Shown here in pieces: positions 37,001-47,330 of a stretch of DNA of 64,000 nt. Made by a program: the position numbers and the translations under genes. The notes under the pieces were generated by a model. It worked only from the letters and a program-made list of their open reading frames with translations. It was not told the origin of the DNA and made no database searches. The stretch is from Bacteroidales bacterium. GTDB lineage: Bacteria; Bacteroidota; Bacteroidia; Bacteroidales; VadinHA17. Each line of letters starts with the position of its first letter. Position 1 is the first letter of the stretch. The stretch covers positions 68,498 to 132,497 of the forward strand of contig PLNF01000035.1 of the NCBI GenBank assembly GCA_003141715.1. The letters run 5' to 3'.

Positions 37001-37750
37001 CTGTTCAGCTCCAAGGGCACAGTTCAGCCCTATACTGAATAGAGGAAAATGTGAGACAGATACCATGAATGCTTCGAGAGTCTGACCAGTCAGGGTTCTC
37101 CCACTGGCATCGGTGATTGTACCTGATACCATCACAGGAAGTGTTATACCCTTTTCCTCAAATACCGAATCAATTGCGAATAAAGCAGCCTTGCAGTTCA
37201 GAACATCAAATATTGTCTCAACGAGAAGGATATGTACACCTCCATCAATAAGTCCTCGGGCCTGCTCAGAATATGCCTCAACCAGTTCATCAAAAGATAT
37301 TGCCCTGGCGCCCGGATCATTTACATCGGAAGACATTGATGCAGTGCGATTTGTTGGTCCCAGGGTTCCGGCTATAAAATGTTCTTCCGGTTCAGTGGAA
37401 TTTTCAAATTCAGTAATCGCTTCAGCAACCAGATGTGCCGAATGAAGGTTCATATTATAAACCTGATCCTCCATTCCATAATCCGACATGGAGATCCTGT
37501 TGGAATTAAATGTGTTTGTTGTAATTATATCTGCCCCTGCTTCAAGATATTGCCGGTGTATACCTTTAATTATTTCAGGTTTCGTGATAGACAGGAGATC
37601 GTTATTCCCCTTCTGAAGCATTGGATGATCTCTGAACTTTTCACCACGGTAATCATTTTCCAGAAGCCTGTGTTTCTGGATCATGGTCCCCATTGCCCCA
37701 TCGAGGATCAAAATCTTTTCTTTTATCGCTGCTTCAAGAGATTTTTTCAT
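34100..37750 (-). CDS. metH: cobalamin-dependent methionine synthase
   Basis: Transfers the methyl of 5-methyl-THF through cobalamin to homocysteine. All four modules are present in 1216 residues. The homocysteine domain has [12 protein letters not shown] and zinc ligands in [11 protein letters not shown]. The pterin domain has [20 protein letters not shown] and [10 protein letters not shown]. The B12 module has [20 protein letters not shown], with the cobalt-ligand His in DxHxxG. The C-terminal reactivation domain has [15 protein letters not shown]. The ATG shares its A with the hom stop (TAATG), so translation is coupled. Cobalamin must be made or imported by genes outside the window. Confidence 0.98.
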   Translation of the reverse strand: MKKSLEAAIKEKILILDGAMGTMIQKHRLLENDYRGEKFRDHPMLQKGNNDLLSITKPEIIKGIHRQYLEAGADIITTNTFNSNRISMSDYGMEDQVYNMNLHSAHLVAEAITEFENSTEPEEHFIAGTLGPTNRTASMSSDVNDPGARAISFDELVEAYSEQARGLIDGGVHILLVETIFDVLNCKAALFAIDSVFEEKGITLPVMVSGTITDASGRTLTGQTLEAFMVSVSHFPLFSIGLNCALGAEQLRPFVEELSLKSGFYVSVHPNAGLPNQFGEYDQSPSFMALIAEDFMKEGWVNIIGGCCGTTPQHIRKIAEASIHYKPRIKPEIKKYTRLSGLEALTITPETNFVNIGERTNVSGSIKFARLIREEKYDEALTIARNQVEGGAQVIDICMDEAMLDSEKAMVKFVNLIMAEPDISRLPLMIDSSRWNTIESALKCIQGKSVVNSISLKEGEEIFLDHARILRKFGAAAVVMLFDETGQADTLAKRISVAERCYRLLVDKLAFPPEDIIFDPNVLAIATGIEEHNNYAVDFIKTTEWIKQNLPYARVSGGISNLSFSFRGTDKVREAIHSVFLFYAVKAGLDMGIVNPGMLQVYTGIEPDLLHLVEDVVLNRRKDSTERLVKFAEGIKNEGKKEEKEDAWRQLPVTDRIKHSLIRGLDEFIEQDVEEARPLYSRSIELIEGPLMGGMNEVGDLFGSGKMFLPQVVKSARVMKKAVSKLAPYIEKESEGKAKKIAGKVLLATVKGDVHDIGKNIVGVVLSCNNYEIIDLGVMVPAEKIIDTAVNEKVDIIGLSGLITPSLEEMVHVASEMERRKITLPLLIGGATTSEIHAAVKVAPAYSNSVIHVKDASKAAGVLSSLLQKDNSSYVSSVKAKYKKMREDQSSRQTAKNFLSLDEARGNRYSTDWQTFKIFEPERPGLHVFHDIGLNELKNYIDWTYFFFAWKLSGKYPAIFSDPVKGVEAKKLFDDAQIYLKKVIDHKLLTAKAVFGLFPAVSDGDDVKVFSDKGKKKIKSVFRFLRNQEPKEKGVPNLSLSDYIAPESSGMNDWIGAFVVTAALDNEAFDKYKEDDYATIMIRILSDRIAEAAAEWLHEKIRREYWGYAKQENLTIDELLKLKYKGIRPAPGYPACPDHTEKQVIFDLLGAEKAIGARLTENFAMMPPASVSGYIFSHPGSTYFNLGKIDSDQLKDWAKRKNFTKDEAAKWLSPNL

Positions 37751-38952
37751 TATTGTATAACTTTTCTTCCTGTATTCACTATAAAAACATCAAGATTGCG
37801 AAGTTGTTCCCGTAAAGTGTAAAGTCTTTCCAGATTCACCACTCCGATAACATATTTATAAAATCTACCGCTAAAGTATTCCGACACTTCTTCAAATCCA
37901 AATAATTCTTTATCCTTTTCATCATTATACCTTAAGTATACTTCCAGTTTGAAGTCGCGGGTGTATTTAGATACTGTCCCCTGCCGGAACTTTTTATATT
38001 CATACCTGTAACCGTATGAGTTCGCGGATATGTCCGATAGAACTGCGCTGCCCGTTGCATGACCACCTGCGCCCTTTCCGCTGAAAAACTGTTTGTCGGC
38101 AAAGGCAGCCTCTGTAATTACTCCATTATATTCATTATCAACATTATAGAGATATTTATCTGATGAAATAAACCGCGGAAGGACGAAACTTGTTATTGTG
38201 TTTTCATTTGTCTTGCCGACATAAGGTACCAGCTTAATCTTAAATCCCTTTTCTTTTGCATATTGTATATCAAATTTTGATATTTTATTGATCCCATAAT
38301 GAAAGACTTGCTCAGGTTCGAGAAACAGTCCGTAAGCATGACCGGTAATTATACAAAGTTTGTACTTTGCATCCCAGCCTTCAACATCAAGAGTCGGGTC
38401 GGATTCTGCGAAACCTTTTTCCTGCGCTTCTTTCAAAGCTTCTGCATAGGGTAATCCCTCATTATGCATTTTTGTAAGAATATAATTAGTGGTTCCATTA
38501 AGGATTCCACGCAAGGAGTACAGCAGCTCATTATCATAATATTCCTCAAGATTCCGTATTATGGGAATACTCGCTCCCGCTGAGGCTTCATAAAGAAGGG
38601 ATACTTTGTACTCTTCCTGCATCTCAACAAGCTTCTTAAAATGTTTAGCTACCATCATCTTATTGGCAGTCACTACATTTTTCCCGCTTTTCATTGCTGT
38701 TGTAACAATATTGAATGCTTCATCTGCATCATCAATTAGCTCAACCACAAGGTTGATTGAAGAATCATTCAGGATATCATTTTTATCGTAGGTGAAATTT
38801 GTCATCGGGATCCTTCTCTTTTTTGTCCGATCCTTAACGCAAATCTTCACAATATCGGCTTTGAAACCTTTACTGCTGTTCAGCACATCATGCAAGCCCT
38901 GACCAACGCAGCCATAACCGAATAAACCAATTCTTAATTTTTCCTGTGTCAT
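37750..38952 (-). CDS. hom: homoserine dehydrogenase
   Basis: Makes homoserine from aspartate semialdehyde, feeding metY. A 400-residue monofunctional enzyme with NAD-binding [16 protein letters not shown] (residues 8-23), [43 protein letters not shown] and the signature [19 protein letters not shown]. There is no kinase domain. The end (about residues 320-400) is ACT-like but diverged. It follows metY by 2 bases. Confidence 0.95.
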   Translation of the reverse strand: MTQEKLRIGLFGYGCVGQGLHDVLNSSKGFKADIVKICVKDRTKKRRIPMTNFTYDKNDILNDSSINLVVELIDDADEAFNIVTTAMKSGKNVVTANKMMVAKHFKKLVEMQEEYKVSLLYEASAGASIPIIRNLEEYYDNELLYSLRGILNGTTNYILTKMHNEGLPYAEALKEAQEKGFAESDPTLDVEGWDAKYKLCIITGHAYGLFLEPEQVFHYGINKISKFDIQYAKEKGFKIKLVPYVGKTNENTITSFVLPRFISSDKYLYNVDNEYNGVITEAAFADKQFFSGKGAGGHATGSAVLSDISANSYGYRYEYKKFRQGTVSKYTRDFKLEVYLRYNDEKDKELFGFEEVSEYFSGRFYKYVIGVVNLERLYTLREQLRNLDVFIVNTGRKVIQ

Positions 38953-38954
38953 AA

Positions 38955-40277
<1,323 letters not shown>

Positions 40278-40364
40278 TTACAAATACCGGACGGACAGAT
40301 ACAAGTATCTCTCCAGGATTACCGGTTGTTAACTGAGAAAATGACTGATTGCAAATCAAAGCTT

Positions 40365-40433
40365 TTACCGGCACATGCACATAGGCATGAGCGGCATGAT
40401 AAAGTTGTTGTGGGTCAAATGAATCGAATTCAT
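40365..40433 (-). CDS. leader peptide, Met/Cys-rich (22 codons)
   Basis: Inside the metY leader, 16 bases after the riboswitch, ATG at 40433 opens a 22-codon frame that ends MPLMPMCMCR and a TAA at 40365-40367. Four of the last ten residues are Met and two are Cys, the products of this operon. The layout is that of an attenuation peptide whose ribosome stalls when charged tRNA-Met or tRNA-Cys is scarce. The following bases can pair in alternative ways (two CCGGTA segments), but no terminator T-run is seen, so control may be translational. Not in any family I know. Confidence 0.6.
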   Translation of the reverse strand: MNSIHLTHNNFIMPLMPMCMCR

Positions 40434-40448
40434 AATTTCAGTGTTAAA

Positions 40449-40561
40449 TTTTTATCATCTCCCGGCTTTCCGGGATTAGGTTTTGGCACCGTTCTCCTAA
40501 ACTTCAGGATTGGTTGCCAGGGTTTCGCAGAGCCTAATCTCTTCACCCTTCTTAATAAAAA
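40449..40561 (-). promoter_or_regulatory. SAM-I (S-box) riboswitch
   Basis: On the minus strand all S-box parts are present. P1 pairs TTTTTATTA (from 40561) with TGATAAAAA (to 40449). P2 carries the kink-turn side GCGAAACCCTGGCAACC. The loop ATTAGG makes the pseudoknot with CCTAAT. P3 ends GGTGCC, and P4 is CCCGG-AAAG-CCGGG before AGATGATAA. It binds SAM and lowers expression of metY-hom-metH-metF. It starts about 35 bases after the predicted transcription start. Confidence 0.93.
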
Positions 40562-40602
40562 CCAAACACCCTTTAAAGGAAGGAATATTTGATTTGTGGG
40601 GT

Positions 40603-40632
40603 CAAAGGTAAGAAGGATTTTTTGAAATGCAA
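40603..40632 (-). promoter_or_regulatory. promoter of the metY-hom-metH-metF operon
   Basis: Minus strand TTG (40632-40630), 19 bases, TACCTTTG (40610-40603). An ideal Bacteroidota promoter, just upstream of the SAM riboswitch. Confidence 0.8.
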
Positions 40633-40662
40633 AATATTTAGGTTAATTACACTAAAACAGTA

Positions 40663-40840
40663 AGTGTTTACCCCTTGAAGGGGGAAATAAAAAGGGGGTG
40701 TAACGAATCGAAGAATATCCCTAAAGTGCCTTTTGATCTGGTTGTAAAACCCCTCTGTCAGCTGCGCTGACATCTCCCCGGGGGGGAGAAAAACCTGTAT
40801 TTTTAGTTGAATTACACTTGGATGCACAGTATTAGCGGGC
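40663..40840. repeat. family 2 repeat copies upstream of cysS
   Basis: Two units: 40663-40700 (CCCCTTGAAGGGGG core) and 40747-40840 (CCCCTCTGTCAGCTGCGCTG, CATCTCCCCGGGGGGGAG). The second unit continues into an AT-rich tail GAATTACACTTGGATGCACA. The same tail follows the copy at 60481-60575, so the full element is about 100 bases. Confidence 0.75.
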
Positions 40841-40860
40841 AAAAAAATAAAAATTTACCT

Positions 40861-40868
40861 TATTTTTG
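40861..40868 (+). promoter_or_regulatory. cysS -7 promoter box
   Basis: TATTTTTG, 20 bases before the ATG at 40889, at the edge of the family 2 repeat. No -33 TTG at the usual distance. Confidence 0.45.
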
Positions 40869-40888
40869 TCTTACAAAACAGCTACATA

Positions 40889-42364
40889 ATGCAGAACAAC
40901 CTTTTCATCTATAACACTCTTTCGAAGAAGAAAGAACTTTTCAAACCGTTACATGCACCATTTGTCGGCCTGTATGTTTGCGGGCCCACTGTATACAGCG
41001 ATGCCCACCTCGGGCATGCAAGGCCGGCAATAACCTTCGATATGTTATTCCGTTATCTTACACATCTGGAGTATAAAGTGCGTTATGTTCGTAATATAAC
41101 GGATGTGGGACATCTCGAAAATGACTCTGATGAGGGGGAAGATAAGATCGAAAAGAAAGCACGGTTCGAACATCTTGAACCAATGGAAGTTGTCCAGAAA
41201 TACATGAACACCTTCTATAAAAACATGGATCAGCTAAACACACTTCATCCATCAATTGAACCAAGGGCTTCAGGACATATCATTGAACAGATCGAATTTA
41301 TTAAAATCCTTATAAAGAGTGGTTACGCTTACGAATCAAACGGTTCTGTTTATTTCGATATATTAAAATACAATCAGAAATATCAATATGGAAAACTGTC
41401 GGGCAGGGTTTTGGATGAACTCATCAGCAACACCCGTGATATCGAAGGACAGGATGAAAAACGGAATTCATTCGATTTTGCTGTCTGGAAAAAGGCCAGC
41501 CCTGAACACCTTATGAGATGGCCTTCACCATGGAGCGAGGGTTTTCCCGGATGGCATCTGGAATGTTCCGCAATGAGTATCAAATATCTTGGTGAAGAGT
41601 TTGATATTCACGGTGGAGGAATGGATCTGATGTTTCCCCATCATGAGTGTGAGATAGCCCAGTCAACAGCTGCCCTTGGTAAAGAAACAGTTCATTACTG
41701 GATGCACAATAATATGATCACCATTAACGGACAGAAGATGGCCCGTTCACTTGGCAATTTCATTACTCTCGATCAGCTTTTCATTGGTGATCATCCTGCA
41801 TTGGCGCAGGCATATTCACCTATGACAATACGGTTTTTCATCCTGCAGGCTCATTATCGCAGCACTATTGATTTCTCCAATGAAGCTCTGCAGGCTGCAG
41901 AAAAAGGATTCCAGAAACTGATGAAAGCCGTGGAATCGCTCAACAAACTCCAACCTTCAGATCATTCAACATTTGATGTAATAAAACTGAAAGAAAAATG
42001 TTACGCGGCACTCGATGATGATCTTAATAGTCCTGTACTATTGTCTCATCTATTTGAAGGTGTAAGGATTGTCAATTCAGTTATAGACGGCAGTGAGAAA
42101 ATTGATGCTCCCGGTATTGAATCATTAAAATCACTCTTCAACACATTTGTTTTTGAGATTCTTGGGCTGAAGGATGAAAAATCAGGAAAGAACGATGAAA
42201 AGCTAACCGGAGAACTGATTAATATTATTATCAATTTAAGACAGGATGCAAAGAATCGCAAGGAATTTGATGTTTCAGATAAAATCAGGCAAGAACTAAA
42301 TAAACTTGGAGTTACTATTAAGGATCGGAAGGATGGTGTTGATTGGGAGTCGAACCCCCTATGA
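40889..42364 (+). CDS. cysS: cysteine--tRNA ligase
   Basis: Class I synthetase, 491 residues. It has the HIGH-type motif in [16 protein letters not shown], zinc ligands in the C of [16 protein letters not shown] and [10 protein letters not shown], and the KMSKS-type loop KMARSLGN. The C-terminal helical domain ends [11 protein letters not shown]. The last few residues are encoded by the first unit of the 58-base tandem repeat; homologues usually stop just after DGxxW. The repeat therefore replaced the original stop without harm to the core. Confidence 0.96.
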   Translation: MQNNLFIYNTLSKKKELFKPLHAPFVGLYVCGPTVYSDAHLGHARPAITFDMLFRYLTHLEYKVRYVRNITDVGHLENDSDEGEDKIEKKARFEHLEPMEVVQKYMNTFYKNMDQLNTLHPSIEPRASGHIIEQIEFIKILIKSGYAYESNGSVYFDILKYNQKYQYGKLSGRVLDELISNTRDIEGQDEKRNSFDFAVWKKASPEHLMRWPSPWSEGFPGWHLECSAMSIKYLGEEFDIHGGGMDLMFPHHECEIAQSTAALGKETVHYWMHNNMITINGQKMARSLGNFITLDQLFIGDHPALAQAYSPMTIRFFILQAHYRSTIDFSNEALQAAEKGFQKLMKAVESLNKLQPSDHSTFDVIKLKEKCYAALDDDLNSPVLLSHLFEGVRIVNSVIDGSEKIDAPGIESLKSLFNTFVFEILGLKDEKSGKNDEKLTGELINIIINLRQDAKNRKEFDVSDKIRQELNKLGVTIKDRKDGVDWESNPL

Positions 42365-42500
42365 TCCCCCCAGGTGGGGATAAATTATCGTTAGTTGTGG
42401 ATGGGAGATGAACCCCCTACGATCCCCCCAGGGGGGGATAAATTATCGTTAGTTGTGGATGGGAGATGAACCCCCTATGATCCCCCCAGGGGGGGATAAA
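42344..42500. repeat. 58-base tandem repeat, 2.7 units (family 2)
   Basis: Units start at 42344, 42402 and 42460 (TGGGAGATGAACCCCCTA and onwards, then CCCCCCAGGGGGGGATAA), an exact 58-base period. Unit one overlaps the cysS 3' end. Confidence 0.9.
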
Positions 42501-42528
42501 AAAACAGATATTAAGTAAATTACAGAAA

Positions 42529-42939
42529 ATGGGTTACTACGGAAGCAGAGAGTTGGTTGGAAGAGCAAGGGTATTAAGGAGTAATATGACCAGGGCAGAA
42601 ATAATTCTTTGGTCAAGGTTAAGATCAAAAAAAATTAATGGCTATAAATTCCGAAGGCAACAACCAATTTTTGATTATATCGTAGATTTTTATTGTGATG
42701 AGCTTAAGCTTATAATTGAAGTTGATGGAGAAATTCATTCTCTGAATGAAAAACCAAAATATGATTTAAAACGAGACAACATTCTTAAAATCAACGGATA
42801 TCATATTACCCGGCTATCCAATTTCGAAATAGAAACGGAAATTAATTCAACAATTAATAAGATAATCTCATATATTTCTGAGAATTTGTCCCCCTCCCAG
42901 GGGGATTACAGGGGGTCAAATAAATGCAAAACAACATAG
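42529..42939 (+). CDS. DUF559 protein, Vsr/restriction-endonuclease-like
   Basis: A 136-residue protein of the DUF559 family: ARVLRSNMTRAEIILWSRLR, then GYKFRRQQPIFDYIVDFYC, and a PD-(D/E)xK-type core with LIIEVDGEIH. The domain occupies residues about 10-115. The tail, LSPSQGDYRGSNKCKTT, is encoded by a family 2 repeat and is not part of the family. The function of these small nuclease-like proteins is unclear. The frame overlaps ispG by 16 bases, the overlap being next to a second repeat copy. Confidence 0.8.
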   Translation: MGYYGSRELVGRARVLRSNMTRAEIILWSRLRSKKINGYKFRRQQPIFDYIVDFYCDELKLIIEVDGEIHSLNEKPKYDLKRDNILKINGYHITRLSNFEIETEINSTINKIISYISENLSPSQGDYRGSNKCKTT

Positions 42940-42981
42940 AAAAGACGGATTTGTCCCCCTCCCAGGGAGACCACAGAGGGT
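42886..42981. repeat. two family 2 repeat copies inside coding sequence
   Basis: TTGTCCCCCTCCCAGGGGGA (from 42886) and the copy TTGTCCCCCTCCCAGGGAGA (from 42951) lie 65 bases apart. One encodes the end of the DUF559 protein, the other the start of IspG; both read LSPSQGD-x-RGS. Confidence 0.85.
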
Positions 42982-44831
42982 CTTCGTATAAGTCCTCAGT
43001 AATATCTATTGGCTCCACCCCCCTGGGTGGCGACTACCCCATCCGTATCCAGTCGATGACAAACACAGATACACTCAACACCAAGACATCTGTTGCACAA
43101 TGCATAAGGATTATCGAGGCCGGAGCTGATTATGTGAGACTAACCGCACAAGGTATCAGGGAGGCGGAGAATCTTGCTGTCATAAAAAACGAATTGCGAA
43201 AAGCTGGTTTTGACACTCCTCTGATTGCCGATATTCATTTTAATCCTGTTGCTGCCGAGACAGCTGCCCGGCTTGTTGAAAAGGTAAGGATCAATCCCGG
43301 TAACTATGCAGATAAAAGAGCATCCTTTGAAAAACAAGAGCTTTCTGAAAATGAATATAACGAGGAGCTTGAAAGAATCCACACGAAATTGCTCCCTCTG
43401 ATAAATATCTGCCGCGAAAATAAAACAGTTATTCGTATTGGAATAAATCATGGTTCGCTCTCTGACCGCATTATGACACGTTTCGGAAACACTCCTGAAG
43501 GAATGGTATTTTCTGCTTTGGAATTTATCAGAATATTCAGTGCAGAGAACTTCAGTGATCTTGTACTGTCAATGAAATCATCCGACACAAAAATTATGAT
43601 CGAGGCCACCCGGATGCTAGTAAATATGATGCAGAGCAAAGAACTATCGTATCCCCTTCATCTTGGTGTGACAGAAGCCGGGGAAGGTGAAGACGGAAGG
43701 ATCAGATCAGCTGCAGGAATCGGTGCACTCCTGGCAGAGGGTATAGGCGATACAATAAGGGTTTCCTTATCTGAAGACCCGGAAAAAGAGATACCTGTTG
43801 CAAAAAAACTTGCCGGTTACTATCCCAGAGGAATATCTCGTAAAGCCCCCGATAAACCGTTGAGCTTTAAATCTCCTTCATCAAAACCGGAAATTCTTAA
43901 ACGAATAAATGGTCCGTTGGTAGTTTCAAATTTGACATCTTATCCTGACTTAGATGCAGCCGGATATAAAAATGCAGGGTATACCATAGATATAATTACT
44001 GGTGAAATTAAAAAAACTGACGGTTCAGCAGATCTTATTATAGTTAAAAATTGTCCTGAAAAAATACCTGAAAATGTTTCCCTGGTGCTTCCTTACAAAA
44101 TATGGTATGAAAAAAAACAAAATGACAGGTTATACCCTTTATTCTCTCCCGAGACATTCCATGAAAGCAATTACAGATCTGAGAAATTAAATGTCTTGCT
44201 GACAGTTCCTGATTACAACATTGAATATCTTAAAGATCCCGATCCGGATACTACCCTGGTGATGTTCACTTTTAATCCTGAAAAAGATCAGTATGCTGCC
44301 GATTATTTTCTTAATGCCCTTGAAGAAAACAACCTGAGCCAGAATATAATTCTAAATCCTGTTTTCCGGGAAAACAATCTGGAGGACCTTCAAATTAAAG
44401 CTTCTTCACTTTTAGGTCGTTACATTATTGATAAAAGAGTTACCGGAATTTCTGTCTCCAATATTGGGGAAGTTGATTTCAGAGACATCACGGCACTTGC
44501 CTTTTCCATACTTCAGTGTACCGAAACCCGAATCACCCGGACAATGTATCTGTCATGTCCGACATGCGGACGCACAAAATTCGATCTCCAGGAATCTGTT
44601 AAAAAGGTAAAAGAGGCTACGGGACATCTGAAAGGACTAAAAATAGCTGTTATGGGATGTATTGTAAACGGTCCGGGCGAAATGGCAGGGGCCGACTATG
44701 GATATGTCGGAGCTGCCAATGAAAAGGTTCATATTTACAGGGGTACAGTTCCTGTCCTGAAAAACATTCCAGAGAAAGATGCTGTGAAGGAGTTGCTGAA
44801 GGTTATTGAGAAAGATCAGGCCAACCTGTAA
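42924..44831 (+). CDS. ispG: 4-hydroxy-3-methylbut-2-enyl diphosphate synthase (long form)
   Basis: Penultimate step of the MEP isoprenoid pathway; a [4Fe-4S] enzyme. The 635-residue form, with an extra middle domain between the TIM barrel and the cluster domain, is the kind found in Bacteroidota, Chlamydiae and plants. The barrel starts GDYPIRIQSMTNTDTLNTKT. Cluster cysteines are in MYLSCPTCGRTKFDL and AVMGCIVNGPGEM near the end. Residues 1-20 before SSVISIGSTPLGG include LSPSQGDHRGSS from a repeat and are unlike family starts. No later Met precedes the conserved SIGSTPLGG core, so the added N-terminus is probably made, unless a non-ATG start is used. Confidence 0.94.
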   Translation: MQNNIEKTDLSPSQGDHRGSSYKSSVISIGSTPLGGDYPIRIQSMTNTDTLNTKTSVAQCIRIIEAGADYVRLTAQGIREAENLAVIKNELRKAGFDTPLIADIHFNPVAAETAARLVEKVRINPGNYADKRASFEKQELSENEYNEELERIHTKLLPLINICRENKTVIRIGINHGSLSDRIMTRFGNTPEGMVFSALEFIRIFSAENFSDLVLSMKSSDTKIMIEATRMLVNMMQSKELSYPLHLGVTEAGEGEDGRIRSAAGIGALLAEGIGDTIRVSLSEDPEKEIPVAKKLAGYYPRGISRKAPDKPLSFKSPSSKPEILKRINGPLVVSNLTSYPDLDAAGYKNAGYTIDIITGEIKKTDGSADLIIVKNCPEKIPENVSLVLPYKIWYEKKQNDRLYPLFSPETFHESNYRSEKLNVLLTVPDYNIEYLKDPDPDTTLVMFTFNPEKDQYAADYFLNALEENNLSQNIILNPVFRENNLEDLQIKASSLLGRYIIDKRVTGISVSNIGEVDFRDITALAFSILQCTETRITRTMYLSCPTCGRTKFDLQESVKKVKEATGHLKGLKIAVMGCIVNGPGEMAGADYGYVGAANEKVHIYRGTVPVLKNIPEKDAVKELLKVIEKDQANL

Positions 44832-46945
44832 TCCAGCTGTTTTTTCTGAAGATCAGCTTTTACTACTTCAATATTAACACGATCTCCAAGAGTGTAGATT
44901 TTACCGGTTGACCGTCCTTTAATACAGTAATTCTCCTCATCATATTCATAGAAATCATCTGCAAGCTCCCGTATATGGATCATCCCTTCACACTGATTCT
45001 CAACGATCTCCACATATATTCCCCATTCTGTAACTCCTGAGATAACCCCTTCAAACACCTTCCCGGTTTTGTCGCTCATATACTCAACCTGTTTGTACTT
45101 GACAGATGCTCTTTCCGCTTCAGCAGACAGCCTTTCCATTTTTGATGAATGGTCACACAGTTTTTCATATTTATCCTTACTGCCCGGATTTTCTTCGGCA
45201 AGATAAGCAGTCATCAGCCTGTGTACCATCATATCGGGATAACGACGTATGGGTGAAGTAAAATGTGTATAATATTTAAATGAAAGTCCGTAATGACCAA
45301 TGTTGTCTGTCGAATAGATGGCTTTTGCCATCGACCTGAGAGCAAGTGTTTCGATAATATTCTGTTCCTTTTTCCCTGCTGCGGAGTGCAGCAATTTATT
45401 CATTGCTTTTGGTAATGATGTTTTATCATCTTCAATCAGCTTATAACCGAAACGGGTAATAAAATGGCTGAAATTGCTTATCTTCTCCGGATCAGGTTTA
45501 TCGTGAATACGGTAGACAAAAGTTTTTCCTCTTAGCTTTTTCCCGACATATTCTGCAACACACTTATTAGCCAGAAGCATGAATTCCTCAATAAGCTGGT
45601 TAGCTGTACCCATCTCGCGGAATTTAATCCCAAGCGGTTTCCCTGCTTCATCAAGGTCAAATCTCACTTCAATCTTCTCAAAAGCAAAAGCTCCTGACGC
45701 AAATCTTTTTGCCCTCAGTTGCTGCGCAAGCCGGTGAAGTAAAAGGACCTCTTCCTTCATATCACCTTCTCCGGTATCAATCACCTGCTGAGCTTCATTG
45801 TATGAGAATCTTTTGTCGGAATTGATAATTGTTCTTCCAAACCATTCATTAATGACCTCAGATTTATCATTCAGTTCAAACACGGCTGAATAGGTAAGCT
45901 TATCTTCAGAAGGATTGAGTGAACAGATATGATTTGAAAGTCTTTCAGGGAGCATCGGTACAACCCTGTCAACCAGATATATTGATGTGGCTCTCTGTTT
46001 AGCTTCTTCTTCCACTAAAGAATCCATTTTCACGTAGTGCGTCACATCGGCGATATGAACCCCTACTTCCCAATTGCCATTTTCCAGCTGTTTGAGAGAA
46101 AGGGCATCATCAAAATCCTTAGCATCGGACGGATCGATTGTAAAAGTGGGTATTTTGCGGAAGTCGCGACGAACCTTAATATCGTTTTCTGTGATCTCAC
46201 CCGGAATTTTTTCAGCATCGGCCTCGACTTCTTCAGTAAAGTTATACGGAAGTTCAAACTCAGCAAGAATAGCATGCATCTCCGTTTCGTGCAGTCCAGG
46301 ATAACCAAGAACATTAATGATCTCTGCTACAGGATTTTTTGATTTCGGATCCCAGTCAACCACCCTGGCAACAGCTTTCTGCCCCTGTTTTGCACCATTT
46401 AGTTTTGATGTCGGGATAAACAGGTCAAATGGCATGTTCTTGTTATCGGGGATAAGAAATGCAAAGTTCGGCATGATCTCAACAGTGCCTACAAATGAGG
46501 TTCTCCATCTTTCAATGATCTCCACGACTTCTCCCTCGGGCCTGGCTCCTTTCCTCCTGGCATAAAGCCATACTTTAACTTTGTCGCCGTGAAGAGCTGT
46601 TTTCAGGTTTTTAGCAGTGACAAATACATCGTCTTCAAGATCGTCGGTTGAGATAAATCCATAGCCACTACGGGTCATATCAACAGTACCGGTGATATAC
46701 CCACGGGTTACCTTAACTTTGTATTTACCATGAAATATTTCCTGTACGCTGCCTTGTTTAGCAAGATCCCTCAGGATATCTGATATCATCTGCCTTCCGG
46801 GAGCATCAATAATATTCAGACGTTTGGCGATCTGCTTATAATTAAACCCCTGTTCGGGGGTTTTTGTCAATGTTGCAAGTATTTGTCCGATAAGTGATTC
46901 CCTTGAAATGCCGGAATCTCTTTTGGCCATTCCCTTCTTACTCAT
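44816..46945 (-). CDS. rnr: ribonuclease R
   Basis: 3'-5' exoribonuclease of the RNB family, 709 residues. It has an N-terminal winged-helix region, cold-shock domains (GYITGTVDMTRSGYGFISTD), the RNB core with catalytic Asp cluster in FTIDPSDAKDFDDALSL, and a C-terminal S1 domain (VFEGVISGVTEWGIYVEIVE). Its stop side overlaps the convergent ispG end by 16 bases, so both transcripts run into each other. It is divergent from the PqqD-like gene. Confidence 0.95.
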   Translation of the reverse strand: MSKKGMAKRDSGISRESLIGQILATLTKTPEQGFNYKQIAKRLNIIDAPGRQMISDILRDLAKQGSVQEIFHGKYKVKVTRGYITGTVDMTRSGYGFISTDDLEDDVFVTAKNLKTALHGDKVKVWLYARRKGARPEGEVVEIIERWRTSFVGTVEIMPNFAFLIPDNKNMPFDLFIPTSKLNGAKQGQKAVARVVDWDPKSKNPVAEIINVLGYPGLHETEMHAILAEFELPYNFTEEVEADAEKIPGEITENDIKVRRDFRKIPTFTIDPSDAKDFDDALSLKQLENGNWEVGVHIADVTHYVKMDSLVEEEAKQRATSIYLVDRVVPMLPERLSNHICSLNPSEDKLTYSAVFELNDKSEVINEWFGRTIINSDKRFSYNEAQQVIDTGEGDMKEEVLLLHRLAQQLRAKRFASGAFAFEKIEVRFDLDEAGKPLGIKFREMGTANQLIEEFMLLANKCVAEYVGKKLRGKTFVYRIHDKPDPEKISNFSHFITRFGYKLIEDDKTSLPKAMNKLLHSAAGKKEQNIIETLALRSMAKAIYSTDNIGHYGLSFKYYTHFTSPIRRYPDMMVHRLMTAYLAEENPGSKDKYEKLCDHSSKMERLSAEAERASVKYKQVEYMSDKTGKVFEGVISGVTEWGIYVEIVENQCEGMIHIRELADDFYEYDEENYCIKGRSTGKIYTLGDRVNIEVVKADLQKKQLDYRLA

Positions 46946-46958
46946 ATTTCAGTTTTTG

Positions 46959-46966
46959 CGAAGGTA
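46959..46966 (-). promoter_or_regulatory. rnr -7 promoter box
   Basis: Minus strand TACCTTCG, one change from TAnnTTTG, 13 bases before the rnr ATG. Confidence 0.4.
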
Positions 46967-46989
46967 CAAAAAGGAACCATAAATTTTAA

Positions 46990-46997
46990 TACATTTG
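46990..46997 (+). promoter_or_regulatory. -7 promoter box of the PqqD-HPrK-like cassette
   Basis: TACATTTG matches TAnnTTTG, 18 bases before ATG 47016. The in-frame TTG at 46995 is the end of this box, which favours the ATG start. Confidence 0.45.
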
Positions 46998-47015
46998 GTT
47001 GATAATTGGAATGCA

Positions 47016-47300
47016 ATGGCTGGTTTGAAATCGATACTTTCCAAATCTGCTTCAGTAGTTAACCGGAAAACCGGAAATGAATATGTGCTTGTGCCCATTA
47101 CAAACAACATAGCAGATATGAACAGCGTTTATACTCTGAATGAGACAGGTGCTTTCATATGGGAACAAATTGACGGAAAAAGAAGTGTTGAAGAGGTCAT
47201 TAATGCCTTGACAGCTGAGTATGATATTGACTTTAAAAATGCAGAGGCAGATGTTTTTTCTTTTGTTGAAAATATGAGTAAATATCTTATTATCCATTAA
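47016..47300 (+). CDS. PqqD-like peptide-binding (RRE) protein
   Basis: A 94-residue winged-helix protein of the PqqD type. MNSVYTLNETGAFIWEQIDG followed by KRSVEEVINALTAEYDID is the family core (LNETGAxIWExIDGxxTVxEI). Such proteins bind leader peptides of RiPP precursors and present them to modifying enzymes; B1 proteins of lasso-peptide systems are similar. It opens a cassette with a HPr-kinase-like protein, S26 peptidase, exporter and nucleotidyltransferase. No precursor or B2 transglutaminase-type protease gene is seen next to it. A TTG at 46995 would add seven residues but overlaps the promoter box. Confidence 0.85.
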   Translation: MAGLKSILSKSASVVNRKTGNEYVLVPITNNIADMNSVYTLNETGAFIWEQIDGKRSVEEVINALTAEYDIDFKNAEADVFSFVENMSKYLIIH

Positions 47301-47330
47301 TAGAAAAACTTGCTATTACGATTTTTTTTA

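Noticed and set aside
40326-40592. 88-codon rightward ORF in the metY leader
   Set aside because: It reads the antisense of the SAM riboswitch and leader peptide; the RNA structure explains the sequence better and the protein has no family features.
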